DNA of 64,000 nucleotides from Vicinamibacterales bacterium (lineage in GTDB: Bacteria > Acidobacteriota > Vicinamibacteria > Vicinamibacterales > SCN-69-37): positions 1,410,593 through 1,474,592 of the forward strand of contig JAURFE010000001.1 in NCBI GenBank assembly GCA_030827135.1. The letters are read 5' to 3'. This document shows, one piece after another, positions 1 to 7,921 of the stretch. Under the pieces are notes generated by a model, which saw nothing but the letters and a program-made list of their open reading frames with translations, was not told where the DNA came from and searched no databases. The stretch's first letter is position 1, and every line of letters starts with the position of its first letter. A program made the position numbers and the translations under genes.

Positions 1-1960
1 CGGTGCAGAAGTACTGCGCCGTGTTGGAGCAGTTGACGTTGCGGCCCGCGATTTCCGCGGCGTCCACCGTGCCGTTCCCGTTGGTGTCTGTGATGTTGTA
101 GATGTACACCGCGCGGAACGAACCGACCGTCGAGAAGAAGCCGCCCAGGCCGGCGTTCATCTGCGAGGCAAACGACGCGTAGCTCGCGCGCGCGATCGTC
201 TTGCGGCTGTCGTCAACGGCGTAGGTTGCGCCGATACGCGGCGTGAGCGAGTTCCACACGATCACGTCATCGGCCGCGCGGCCGGTCAGGTTCGGCAGCA
301 ACGTCGGCAGCAGGGAGTTGCCCGCCTGCGAGTAGCCGTTGACCGACGACGACTGGCGATCCCAGCGGACGCCCGCGTTGATCGTCAGGCGGTCGAACGA
401 GATCGTGTCTGAGATGAAGGCGTTGGTGTAGCGGCCGACCGTGCCGGTGACCTGGTTCCACGCCGTGACGCTCCCGAACATGTTCGGGTAGCCATCGTGG
501 TAGGTGATGATCTTGTTGCCGGGCACCGTGTAGAACGAATCGACGTCGGCCTTGCGGTAACCGAAGCCGACCTTCAGTTCGTGGCGGCCCTGGAAGTAGT
601 TCGCCTCGACGTTCGCCGTCTGCTGCGGACGCACGGTGCGGTACTCGTACCAGCTGTTGCGGCCGACGCCGGCGTCGTCGGCGTAGATCATGTTGACGTT
701 GAGGCCGCCCTGGGGCGTGAGGAAGAAGCCACCGTCGACCTTGGCCGCGCGCGCCGTGACGAACGCGTTGTTGCCAACCGTCAGGTTGAGTTCGCCCTTG
801 TACAGCTGCGTCGGACCGCCCTGATTCCAGGTCGTGGCCGGGGGACGGGTGGTGCCGGCGCTGCGGCCGTACTTGAGCTTTTCACCACGGTAGTAGGTGA
901 AGCTGCCGCGCAGGTTCGACGTCGCCTGGGCGGTCCCCTTGAGCGAGTAGTTCTCGAGGATCGTCTGATCGGGCGTGTTCGACAGCGTCAGGACTGTGAC
1001 GTCGGTGCTGCCGTACGCACCCCACGCCCACAGCTTGTCGCGCAGGATTGGGCCGCCGAGCTCGAAGCCGTTGTCGTTGTACCGGCGCATGCGGTTGCCC
1101 TTGCCGGACGCGCCACCCAGGGTGGCCTTGAGTTCGTCAGGCATGTTGTTCGCCTGAATCGGCTTGCCGAACAGGAACTTCCAGTCTTCGTCCGAGCCGT
1201 ACCAGCGGGCCGAGCCACGCGTGGTGTTGGAACCGCTCTTGAGGACGAAGTTCAGCGCCACGCCGGGCGTCGCGTTCGCGACGTCAGCACCGCCGGTGGT
1301 CGCCTGCATTTCCTGGAACATGTCGAAGTCGTAGTAGGTGGGCGACGAGCCCAGCGCCGACATGTCCGTGATGGCGATACCGTCAATCGACCAGGTGTTT
1401 TCACCGCCGCCGGCACCCTTGCCGCGGAAAGCCGACTGCTGGCCGGATTCGGCGCCGCCGACGTTCACGCGGTCAACGACCACGCCGGGGATGGTCTGAA
1501 GGACAACCCAGGGGTCTCGCGAGGACGGCACCTGCTGCAGTTCCTCATACGTGACGTTCGTCGACTGTGCGGCGCGCTTCGGGTCAATCGTGGGCGTGCC
1601 GCCCACAACGTCCACCGTCGTCGCCACGCCGCCCACGGCCATCGTCGCCCGGAGGGCGATGTTCTGGCCCGCGCTGACCATCACGTTCTCGTTCTTCCAG
1701 TCACCGAAGCCCGACAGCTTGGCGGTCACCATGTACTTGCCGGGTGCCAGATTCAGGAAGCGGGCTTCGCCCCGGGCATCTGACACGGTGTTGGCGGTCT
1801 GCTGGCCGGCGAGTTCAACGGTCGCCCCCGGCAGCACCGCGCCCGTGCTATCGACCACGGTGACTTCAATACGGCCCTGGAAAACCTGAGCGGACGCATT
1901 GGCAGCCACCAGCGTCGAGCACAAGGCCAGAATGGCCATCTGCACTAATCGTCTTGTCAT
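1..1960 (-). CDS. TonB-dependent receptor, Oar-like (5' part; runs off window)
   Basis: An open minus-strand frame runs from an ATG at 1960 (GGAGG Shine-Dalgarno 6 nt upstream) to the window edge without a stop, so 653 codons of the N-terminal part are seen. Residues 1-25 are a signal peptide ending ANASAQ. A carboxypeptidase-regulatory-like beta-sandwich follows (about 27-110, with GAVLPGATVEL and LAPGKYMVTAKLSGF), then a TonB plug (about 130-250, with QQVPSSRDPWVVLQTIPGV, SIDGI and LKSGSN) and the beginning of the outer-membrane barrel. Near the edge a DTNGNGTVDAAE stretch resembles a calcium loop, probably in an extracellular loop. Such receptors import large substrates across the outer membrane using TonB energy; this substrate is unknown. 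The large open frame on the plus strand here (497-1783) is a shadow. Confidence 0.9.
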   Translation of the reverse strand, partial: MTRRLVQMAILALCSTLVAANASAQVFQGRIEVTVVDSTGAVLPGATVELAGQQTANTVSDARGEARFLNLAPGKYMVTAKLSGFGDWKNENVMVSAGQNIALRATMAVGGVATTVDVVGGTPTIDPKRAAQSTNVTYEELQQVPSSRDPWVVLQTIPGVVVDRVNVGGAESGQQSAFRGKGAGGGENTWSIDGIAITDMSALGSSPTYYDFDMFQEMQATTGGADVANATPGVALNFVLKSGSNTTRGSARWYGSDEDWKFLFGKPIQANNMPDELKATLGGASGKGNRMRRYNDNGFELGGPILRDKLWAWGAYGSTDVTVLTLSNTPDQTILENYSLKGTAQATSNLRGSFTYYRGEKLKYGRSAGTTRPPATTWNQGGPTQLYKGELNLTVGNNAFVTARAAKVDGGFFLTPQGGLNVNMIYADDAGVGRNSWYEYRTVRPQQTANVEANYFQGRHELKVGFGYRKADVDSFYTVPGNKIITYHDGYPNMFGSVTAWNQVTGTVGRYTNAFISDTISFDRLTINAGVRWDRQSSSVNGYSQAGNSLLPTLLPNLTGRAADDVIVWNSLTPRIGATYAVDDSRKTIARASYASFASQMNAGLGGFFSTVGSFRAVYIYNITDTNGNGTVDAAEIAGRNVNCSNTAQYFCT

Positions 1961-2159
1961 GTATCCTCCATCCCTTCAGTACAGGCTCCGTGCCTGCCAT
2001 CGGGTGTGATTGGTATACATGGAGCAATTCTCCGTCCACTTCCTGAACAGGCCAAGACCCCGAAAACCTTAGGAAAAAGCGCAATTCTTGACGAAACGGA
2101 GGTGGAGTAATGCGGGCGGCCGGATCCGGGGGTCCAAACCGTTGAATTCAGGGCAGTGT

Positions 2160-2435
2160 TCAGGACGAGAAGCGGTCGAAGATATCGACCAGTTCTTTCA
2201 GGCGCGCGCTTCCTTCGTCCTGGCTGATATTGACGCCCTCGGGCACACAGTGCTCGACGTGGTACTTCAAAATGGCCAGACTGACCCGGTTCAGCGCCGC
2301 CTCGGCCGCGGCCAACTGCTGAAGAATTTCGACGCAGAGCCGGGGCTCCTGCACCATGCGTCTGATTCCGCGCACCTGACCCTCAATACGGTTCAGGCGG
2401 GTAACAACGAGCTGCTGCTGTGCGACGTCTAACAT
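2160..2435 (-). CDS. csoR: CsoR/RcnR-family metal-sensing repressor
   Basis: A 91-residue all-helical protein of the DUF156 family with the diagnostic helix RLNRIEGQVRGI (13-24). The Cu(I)-type ligand triad is present as Cys34, His59 and Cys63 (RLC and KYHVEHC), which matches CsoR rather than the nickel/cobalt RcnR pattern. Family members bind operator DNA as tetramers and release it on copper binding. No copper ATPase or chaperone gene is visible; the only same-strand neighbour downstream is the TonB-dependent receptor starting 199 bp away. Copper as ligand is inferred from the triad; the regulated gene is not evident. Confidence 0.88.
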   Translation of the reverse strand: MLDVAQQQLVVTRLNRIEGQVRGIRRMVQEPRLCVEILQQLAAAEAALNRVSLAILKYHVEHCVPEGVNISQDEGSARLKELVDIFDRFSS

Positions 2436-2496
2436 GGCCTAGAAGCAACTACGACCGCCTTTGGCTCCCGTTTCAGGCTTGACCTGGGAGTATCAC

Positions 2497-2516
2497 ATGA
2501 ATGAACATTCATTCAT
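2497..2516. promoter_or_regulatory. FadR-type operator palindrome
   Basis: A perfect 20-bp palindrome: arms TGAATGAA (2498-2505) and TTCATTCA (2508-2515), flanked by a complementary A/T pair. It differs at one position from the Bacillus subtilis FadR (YsiA) box as I recall it, TGAATGAMTANTCATTCA. It ends 3 bp before the ATG of the TetR-family gene, so bound repressor would block the promoter and start of the beta-oxidation operon. TTGACC at 2479-2484 may be part of the promoter. Confidence 0.9.
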
Positions 2517-2519
2517 ACC

Positions 2520-3140
2520 ATGCCCCAACCCCTGCGCGCCGCGCGACCCGGACCAGACATCGACAAGCGCCAACTGATCCTCGACGCCGCCACCCGGGTC
2601 TTCGCTGAACGCGGTTTTTTTGCCGCCCAGGTCGCCGACGTGGCCCGGCGAGCGGGCATCGCCGCCGGCACGGTCTACCTGTACTTCAAGAGCAAGGACG
2701 ACCTGCTCATCTCCCTCTTCGATCGCACCATGCAGGACGCCATCCGCGAAGGCCGCGCAACCCTCGACGCGGTCAGCGACCCGGCCGACCGCCTCCGGCA
2801 GATCGCGCGGCTGCACCTCGAACGCCTCGGCCGCGATCGCGATCTCGCCGTGGTCTTTCAGGTCGAACTGCGGCAGTCGACAAAATTCATGGCGCGCCTG
2901 TCAGCGACGCGGCTCCGCACCTATCTCGGCGTCATCCGCGACACGATCGCCGAAGGACAGACCGCCGGCATCTTCCGCGCGAACGTGCCCCCCACGTTCG
3001 CCGCCAAGATGTTCTTCGGCGCACTGGACGAAATGGCCACCAACTGGATCCTCAGCGACCGCCGGTACGAATTGGGTGACGATGCGGAGGGTGTGGTGGA
3101 TGTGTTTTTGTACGGCGTGACGCAGCGGGAGGACGCATGA
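2520..3140 (+). CDS. fadR: TetR-family regulator of fatty-acid degradation (FadR-like)
   Basis: A 206-residue regulator. The N-terminal helix-turn-helix (about 17-63: ILDAATRVFAERGF, VADVARRAGIAAGTVYLYF, KSKDDLL) is classic TetR. The C-terminal half resembles the acyl-CoA-sensing FadR/FabR group. It is the first gene of the beta-oxidation operon and its stop overlaps the fadN start (ATGA at 3137-3140). A perfect palindrome almost identical to the Bacillus FadR box lies 3 bp before the ATG. I infer autoregulation and repression of fadN-fadA-fadE, relieved by long-chain acyl-CoA. The ATG has no Shine-Dalgarno and hardly any room for a leader, so a leaderless message is likely. Naming it fadR rests on family, operator and operon context. 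Confidence 0.87.
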   Translation: MPQPLRAARPGPDIDKRQLILDAATRVFAERGFFAAQVADVARRAGIAAGTVYLYFKSKDDLLISLFDRTMQDAIREGRATLDAVSDPADRLRQIARLHLERLGRDRDLAVVFQVELRQSTKFMARLSATRLRTYLGVIRDTIAEGQTAGIFRANVPPTFAAKMFFGALDEMATNWILSDRRYELGDDAEGVVDVFLYGVTQREDA

Positions 3141-5383
3141 GCGTGGCAATTCGTCGGGCGGCGGTGTTGGGTGCGGGCGTGATGGGCGCGCAGATTGCGG
3201 CGCACCTGGCCAACGCCGGTGTGCCGGTCTGGTTGCTGGACGTCACCGCCGACGCGGCTGCGGCAGGACTGAAACGCGCGACGACGCTCAAACCCGACCC
3301 GTTCTTCACGCCGGACGCGCGCACATTGATCCGTACCGGCAGCCTCGACGATCTCTCCGTCCTGGCCGACGCAGACTGGATCGTGGAAGCGATTATCGAG
3401 GACCTCGCGATCAAGCGCGCGCTGCTCGAGCGCGTGGACGCCATCCGGGCACCACATGCGATCGTGTCGTCGAACACTTCAGGCATTCCACTGGCGCTGA
3501 TCGCCGAAGGCCGATCGGACAGTCTTCGCCGGCATTGGGTGGGCACACACTTCTTCAATCCGCCGAGATATCTGCGCCTTGTGGAAGTGATCCCCACGCC
3601 AGACACAGACCCGGCGATCCTTGCCGGACTCTCGGCCTGGATCGATCATCGCCTTGGCAAGGGAGTGGTCCTCGCCAAGGACACTCCGGCATTCATCGCA
3701 AATCACCTCGGGATGTTCGGCGTGATGCGTCTGCTCGACGTCGCCGGCACCGGCCGCTACACCATCGAAGAAATCGACGCGATCACCGGCCCTGCGACCG
3801 GACGCCCGAAGAGCGCGACCTTCCGCACGGTTGATCTCGCCGGACTCGACATCCTCTCGAAAGTCACTGCCGATCTCACGAAACGCCTGCCCAACGAAGA
3901 CGACCGGCGCCACTTTGTCACGCCGGCCTACGTGCAGCAGATGCTCGAACGCGGCCTGATCGGCGACAAGGCCGGCCAGGGCTTCTACAAAAAGGTCCGC
4001 ACGGCGTCCGGCTCCGACATCCAGACGCTCGATCTCTCGACATTCGAGTACCGCCCGAAGCACCCGGCACGCCTGCCGGAGCTGGAAGCCGCACGCGCCA
4101 TCACCGACACAGGCGCTCGCGTTGCATCCCTGTTTCTCGGCCAGCACCGCACGGGCGAACTGCTGCGCGACACACTCGCGCCGACCCTGCTCTACGCCGC
4201 ACACATCGCCAGTGACGTCGCACACTCAATCGACGATGTCGATCGCGCGATGCGGTGGGGCTTCGGGTGGGACGTCGGGCCATTCGAACTGTGGGATGCC
4301 ATCGGTCCCGCACACGTGCTCGCCGCCTGCGGGGTCACGGCCGACCCGGCGGTCACCGCGCTCCTCGGCGGCCGCGACCGCTTCCGCGCGGGCTCACTGC
4401 CACCCGCCGCACCCGACCTCCTCATCCTGCAGGCGGCGCGCGATCGCGGACGCATTGTGCAGTCGAACGAGGGCGCCAGCCTCGTGGACCTCGGTGACGA
4501 CGTGCTCTGTGTCGAATTCCACTCGAAAATGAACGCGATCGGCGGCGATACCATCGCGATGCTCCACGCCGGTGTCCGCGAAGCGGAGAAGAACTTCAGG
4601 GCGCTCGTCGTCGGCAACGACGGCATCCACTTTTCGGCCGGCGCCAACCTGATGCTGCTCCTGCTTGAAGCGCAGGAGGAGAACTGGGACGACGTGGATC
4701 TGATGGTGCGCGGCTTCCAGGGCGCCACGACGGCCCTCAAACAATCCGCCGTTCCCGTCGTCGTCGCCCCCGCGGGCCTCACGCTGGGTGGAGGGTGCGA
4801 GGTCAGCCTGCACGGCGCGCAGGTGCAGGCCGCGGCGGAAACCTACATGGGCCTTGTGGAAGTCGGCGTCGGCCTGATTCCCGCCGGCGGCGGCACGAAG
4901 GAGATGTTGCTGCGTGCGCCTGACGCCCAGACGGCATTTGAGACGATCGGATTCGGCAAGGTGTCGACGAGCGGCCCTGACGCGCGACGACTCGGATATC
5001 TGCGGGCACAGGACGGCATCACGATGAACCGCGAGCGGCTGATCGCCGACGCGAAGGCCGCAGCGCTGGCGCTCGCACGAGGCGGCTACCAGCCGCCGCA
5101 GCTGCGCGCGGCCATTCCGGTTGGTGGGCCGACCGCGTACGCGACGCTCTCACTCGGTGTGCATCTGGGATGGCGGGCCGGACGCCTGAGCGATCACGAC
5201 GTCACAATCGGCCGCAAGCTCGCCTGGATCCTCACCGGCGGCAACGTGCCTCATGCGACGACACTCTCGGAGACGCAGCTGCTGGATCTCGAACGCGAAG
5301 CGTTCCTGAGTTTGTGTGGTGAGCCGAAGACGCAGGAACGTATTGCCTACACGCTCAAGCACGGAAAGACGCTCAGGAATTGA
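3137..5383 (+). CDS. fadN: 3-hydroxyacyl-CoA dehydrogenase / enoyl-CoA hydratase (FadN type)
   Basis: A 748-residue bifunctional beta-oxidation enzyme. The order is dehydrogenase first (Rossmann GAGVMG at 12-17, then the 3HCDH C-terminal repeats to about residue 400) and crotonase-fold hydratase last (HFSAGANL near 498, GGGCE with Glu near 555, GLVEVGVGLIPAGGG with Glu near 575). This order is that of Bacillus FadN and opposite to E. coli FadB. It hydrates 2-enoyl-CoA and oxidises the 3-hydroxyacyl-CoA with NAD. The gene overlaps the regulator upstream by 4 bp and almost touches the hydrolase downstream, so it is translated within the fad operon. Both active-site Glu positions of the hydratase appear intact. 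Confidence 0.93.
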   Translation: MSVAIRRAAVLGAGVMGAQIAAHLANAGVPVWLLDVTADAAAAGLKRATTLKPDPFFTPDARTLIRTGSLDDLSVLADADWIVEAIIEDLAIKRALLERVDAIRAPHAIVSSNTSGIPLALIAEGRSDSLRRHWVGTHFFNPPRYLRLVEVIPTPDTDPAILAGLSAWIDHRLGKGVVLAKDTPAFIANHLGMFGVMRLLDVAGTGRYTIEEIDAITGPATGRPKSATFRTVDLAGLDILSKVTADLTKRLPNEDDRRHFVTPAYVQQMLERGLIGDKAGQGFYKKVRTASGSDIQTLDLSTFEYRPKHPARLPELEAARAITDTGARVASLFLGQHRTGELLRDTLAPTLLYAAHIASDVAHSIDDVDRAMRWGFGWDVGPFELWDAIGPAHVLAACGVTADPAVTALLGGRDRFRAGSLPPAAPDLLILQAARDRGRIVQSNEGASLVDLGDDVLCVEFHSKMNAIGGDTIAMLHAGVREAEKNFRALVVGNDGIHFSAGANLMLLLLEAQEENWDDVDLMVRGFQGATTALKQSAVPVVVAPAGLTLGGGCEVSLHGAQVQAAAETYMGLVEVGVGLIPAGGGTKEMLLRAPDAQTAFETIGFGKVSTSGPDARRLGYLRAQDGITMNRERLIADAKAAALALARGGYQPPQLRAAIPVGGPTAYATLSLGVHLGWRAGRLSDHDVTIGRKLAWILTGGNVPHATTLSETQLLDLEREAFLSLCGEPKTQERIAYTLKHGKTLRN

Positions 5384-5385
5384 CG

Positions 5386-6174
5386 ATGACGACTGCCGGC
5401 CCATTGCCCGTCGTGCTTCTCCCCGGCATCCAGGGTCATTGGGAGTGGATGAAGCCTGCCCTTGCGGCGTTGCGGGAGACGCGCGACGTACGGACGTTTT
5501 CCCTGACTGTGGAAGACGGCCAGAGCGATCCGTTTGCGCAGTGGGTCGGCGAAATCGACAGAGCGATCGATCAACTCGGCACCGACCGCGTCGTCGTTGT
5601 CGGCGTCTCGTTTGGCGGGCTGGTCGCGATGCATTACGCCGCGACGCGCCCTGAGCGCACGGCGGCGTTGGTGCTGGTGTCGGCGCCATCACCACGTATG
5701 ACGCTCGGGCAATCCGAGGCCTTGCTTGTGACGCGGCCCCTCACGCTGCTGCCGTTGTTCCCGCTGTTCGCGTGGCGGGCGCTCGCCCGCCTGTTGCCCG
5801 AAGTGTGGACCGCCATTGAGACATGGCCCGGGCGGTTGCGCTTCCTGGCATCACACGGGTGGCAGGTGGTGCGGCACCCCATGTATCCGTGGAAGTCCGC
5901 GCGCTGGGTGCGCGAATGGCAGGCCCGTGACCTGGCTGCGGACTGCGCGCGCATTCAGGCGCCCACGCACATCATCACTGGCGATGATCACCTGGATCAG
6001 GTGGTGCCCACATCGAGCACACGCGATTACCTCTCGTTGATTCCCGGCAGCACGGCCGCCGTGTTGACGCGCACAGGCCACATCGGCCTGGTCTCCAAAC
6101 CCGCGGCGTTTGCCGCGCTCGTGAATGAGTTCATCCATGGTCTTGACGATTCCTGGTCCCGCCGGTCCGCTTGA
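5386..6174 (+). CDS. alpha/beta hydrolase in the fad operon
   Basis: About 262 residues. It has the alpha/beta-hydrolase core with an oxyanion-side VVLLPGIQGHW, nucleophile elbow GVSFGG (Ser75), a likely acid in the TGDDHLD segment (about 200-206) and catalytic His232 in TGHIG. The ATG at 5386 lies 2 nt after the fadN stop; a TTG at 5380 in the same frame would give a TTGA overlap instead. Substrate is unknown. The position between fadN and fadA suggests release or trimming of acyl groups, for example a lipase, esterase or acyl-CoA thioesterase feeding beta-oxidation. That role is inference; the fold and the catalytic triad are visible. Confidence 0.82.
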   Translation: MTTAGPLPVVLLPGIQGHWEWMKPALAALRETRDVRTFSLTVEDGQSDPFAQWVGEIDRAIDQLGTDRVVVVGVSFGGLVAMHYAATRPERTAALVLVSAPSPRMTLGQSEALLVTRPLTLLPLFPLFAWRALARLLPEVWTAIETWPGRLRFLASHGWQVVRHPMYPWKSARWVREWQARDLAADCARIQAPTHIITGDDHLDQVVPTSSTRDYLSLIPGSTAAVLTRTGHIGLVSKPAAFAALVNEFIHGLDDSWSRRSA

Positions 6175-6760
6175 GGCGAGGCTCGACCTGCCGAAGGACG
6201 CCCCGCGCGCAGCGGTGGTCCTTGCGCATCCGATGCCCACACTTGGAGGCACGATGCACACGCGTAGCGTGTTCCAATCCGCGAAAGCCCTGACACGTAT
6301 CGGTTGCGTGGTCCTGCGCTTCAACTTCCGCGGCGTCGGCACGAGCGCCGGCGGATTCGACAACGGCCGCGGCGAGGTTGACGATTTCAGGGCTGCACTC
6401 AACGAGCTGCATGACAGGTATCCGGACCTTCCACTCTGGGCGGCAGGTGTTTCCTTCGGCGCCTGGGTGGCGATGGAGACCGGCGCCACCGACCCCCGGG
6501 TGTCGGCATTGATCGGCATCGCGCCACCAGTGGCCGGGCATGGCCTGCAGTTCATCGACACCGTGGACTCGACGAAGGCGAAGTTCGTTGTCCAGGGCGA
6601 TCTCGACACGTTATGCCTGCTGAAGGATTTGCGCGCGTTTTACGCACGGCTGCAGGAACCGAAGGACCTCATTGTGATTGAGGGCGCCGACCACCTCTTT
6701 GAGGGCCGGTCCGAGGAACTCGGCGTCGCACTCGAAGATCTGTTGGGAGATTTTTCATGA
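6137..6760 (+). CDS. alpha/beta hydrolase (dienelactone-hydrolase-like)
   Basis: About 207 residues from the ATG at 6137; an in-frame ATG at 6125 would add four residues. The pattern LAHPMPTLGG followed by FNFRGVGTSAG and the elbow GVSFGAW is that of the COG2945 group of small hydrolases; the Asp and His lie in QGDLDTL and EGADHLFEGR. It overlaps the upstream hydrolase by 38 bp and its stop overlaps the thiolase start (ATGA), so it is translationally embedded in the fad operon. It may hydrolyse short esters or acyl derivatives; the substrate cannot be read from sequence. Confidence 0.8.
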   Translation: MVLTIPGPAGPLEARLDLPKDAPRAAVVLAHPMPTLGGTMHTRSVFQSAKALTRIGCVVLRFNFRGVGTSAGGFDNGRGEVDDFRAALNELHDRYPDLPLWAAGVSFGAWVAMETGATDPRVSALIGIAPPVAGHGLQFIDTVDSTKAKFVVQGDLDTLCLLKDLRAFYARLQEPKDLIVIEGADHLFEGRSEELGVALEDLLGDFS

Positions 6761-7911
6761 CTGACATTGTGATCGCCGCCGCCGCCCGGACCCCGATCGG
6801 CAAGGCCCCCAAAGGGATCCTGCGAACCACGCGCCCCGACGACATGGCCGCACACGTCATCGCCGCGCTCCTGGCACGGACACCGGGGCTCGATCCGGCC
6901 CTGATCGACGATGTGATCATGGGATGTGCGATGCCGGAAGCCGAACAGGGCATGAACGTCGCGCGCATCGCCAGTCTGCGGGCCGGCGTTCCCGTCACGG
7001 CCTCGGCGGTCACGGTGAACCGGTTCTGCGCGTCCGGGCTCGAATCCATCGCGCAGGCTGCGGGCCGCATCGCAACCGGCAGTGCAGAGGTCGTCATCGC
7101 CGGCGGCACCGAGTCGATGAGCCTGATTCCGATGGGTGGCCATACCATTGCGCCGAACCCCGGCCTCGTGCGCGATTATCCCGACGTCTATCTCTCGACC
7201 GGCCTCGTGGCCGAGAACCACGCACGCGAGAGCGGCATCTCGCGTGAAGCGCAGGATGCGTTCGCGCTGCAGAGCCATCAACGGGCGCTCGCCGCGATCG
7301 ATGCCGGCCGCTTCGTGGATGAGATCGTCCCGATTGATGTCGCCACGCTGCAGGGGACCGTCCGCGTGGATACCGACGAAGGCCCGCGACGCGAGACGTC
7401 AGCCGAGGCGCTTGCCGGCCTGAAACCCGCATTCCACGTGAAGGGCACCGTCACCGCCGGCAACTCGTCACAGATGTCCGATGCCGCGTCGGCGGTGATC
7501 GTGATGTCCGCCGCGCGCGCCAAGGCGCTGGGCCTGACGCCGCTGGCGCGCTTGGTCGGATACGCCACCGCCGGCGTGAAACCTGAGCTCTTCGGCACCG
7601 GACCGGTCCCGGCCATCCGCAAGTTGCTCGAACGGCTGGGACTCTCGATCGAGGCCATCGATCTGGTCGAGCTCAACGAGGCCTTCGCCGCTCAAGTGCT
7701 CGCATGCACAAAGGAATTGCCGATCGACCCCGACAGACTCAACGTCAACGGCGGCGGCATTGCCCTCGGCCATCCGCTCGGCTGTACCGGCGCACGATTG
7801 ACCACCTCTCTCATCCATGAACTGCGCAGGCGCCAGGCCCGGTACGGCATGGTGACCATGTGCGTCGGCGGCGGCATGGGCGCCGCCGCGATTTTCGAAC
7901 GCCTTTCCTGA
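6757..7911 (+). CDS. fadA: acetyl-CoA acyltransferase (thiolase II)
   Basis: A 384-residue thiolase catalysing the last, thiolytic step of beta-oxidation. The nucleophile Cys91 sits in VNRFCASG, the active-site His339 in GIALGHPLGCTGAR and the second Cys369 in CVGGGMGAA; the NEAFAAQ motif is also present. Length is typical of degradative thiolases. The start overlaps the previous gene at ATGA and the acyl-CoA dehydrogenase follows after 10 nt. The order fadN, fadA, fadE is the same as in the Bacillus fadNAE operon, here with two hydrolases between fadN and fadA. Confidence 0.94.
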   Translation: MTDIVIAAAARTPIGKAPKGILRTTRPDDMAAHVIAALLARTPGLDPALIDDVIMGCAMPEAEQGMNVARIASLRAGVPVTASAVTVNRFCASGLESIAQAAGRIATGSAEVVIAGGTESMSLIPMGGHTIAPNPGLVRDYPDVYLSTGLVAENHARESGISREAQDAFALQSHQRALAAIDAGRFVDEIVPIDVATLQGTVRVDTDEGPRRETSAEALAGLKPAFHVKGTVTAGNSSQMSDAASAVIVMSAARAKALGLTPLARLVGYATAGVKPELFGTGPVPAIRKLLERLGLSIEAIDLVELNEAFAAQVLACTKELPIDPDRLNVNGGGIALGHPLGCTGARLTTSLIHELRRRQARYGMVTMCVGGGMGAAAIFERLS

Positions 7912-7921
7912 GGACTTTCCT

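Noticed and set aside
497..1783. Long open frame of 428 codons on the plus strand
   Set aside because: It is the complement of the TonB receptor gene; the minus frame has a signal peptide, plug and barrel motifs, while the plus frame has none.
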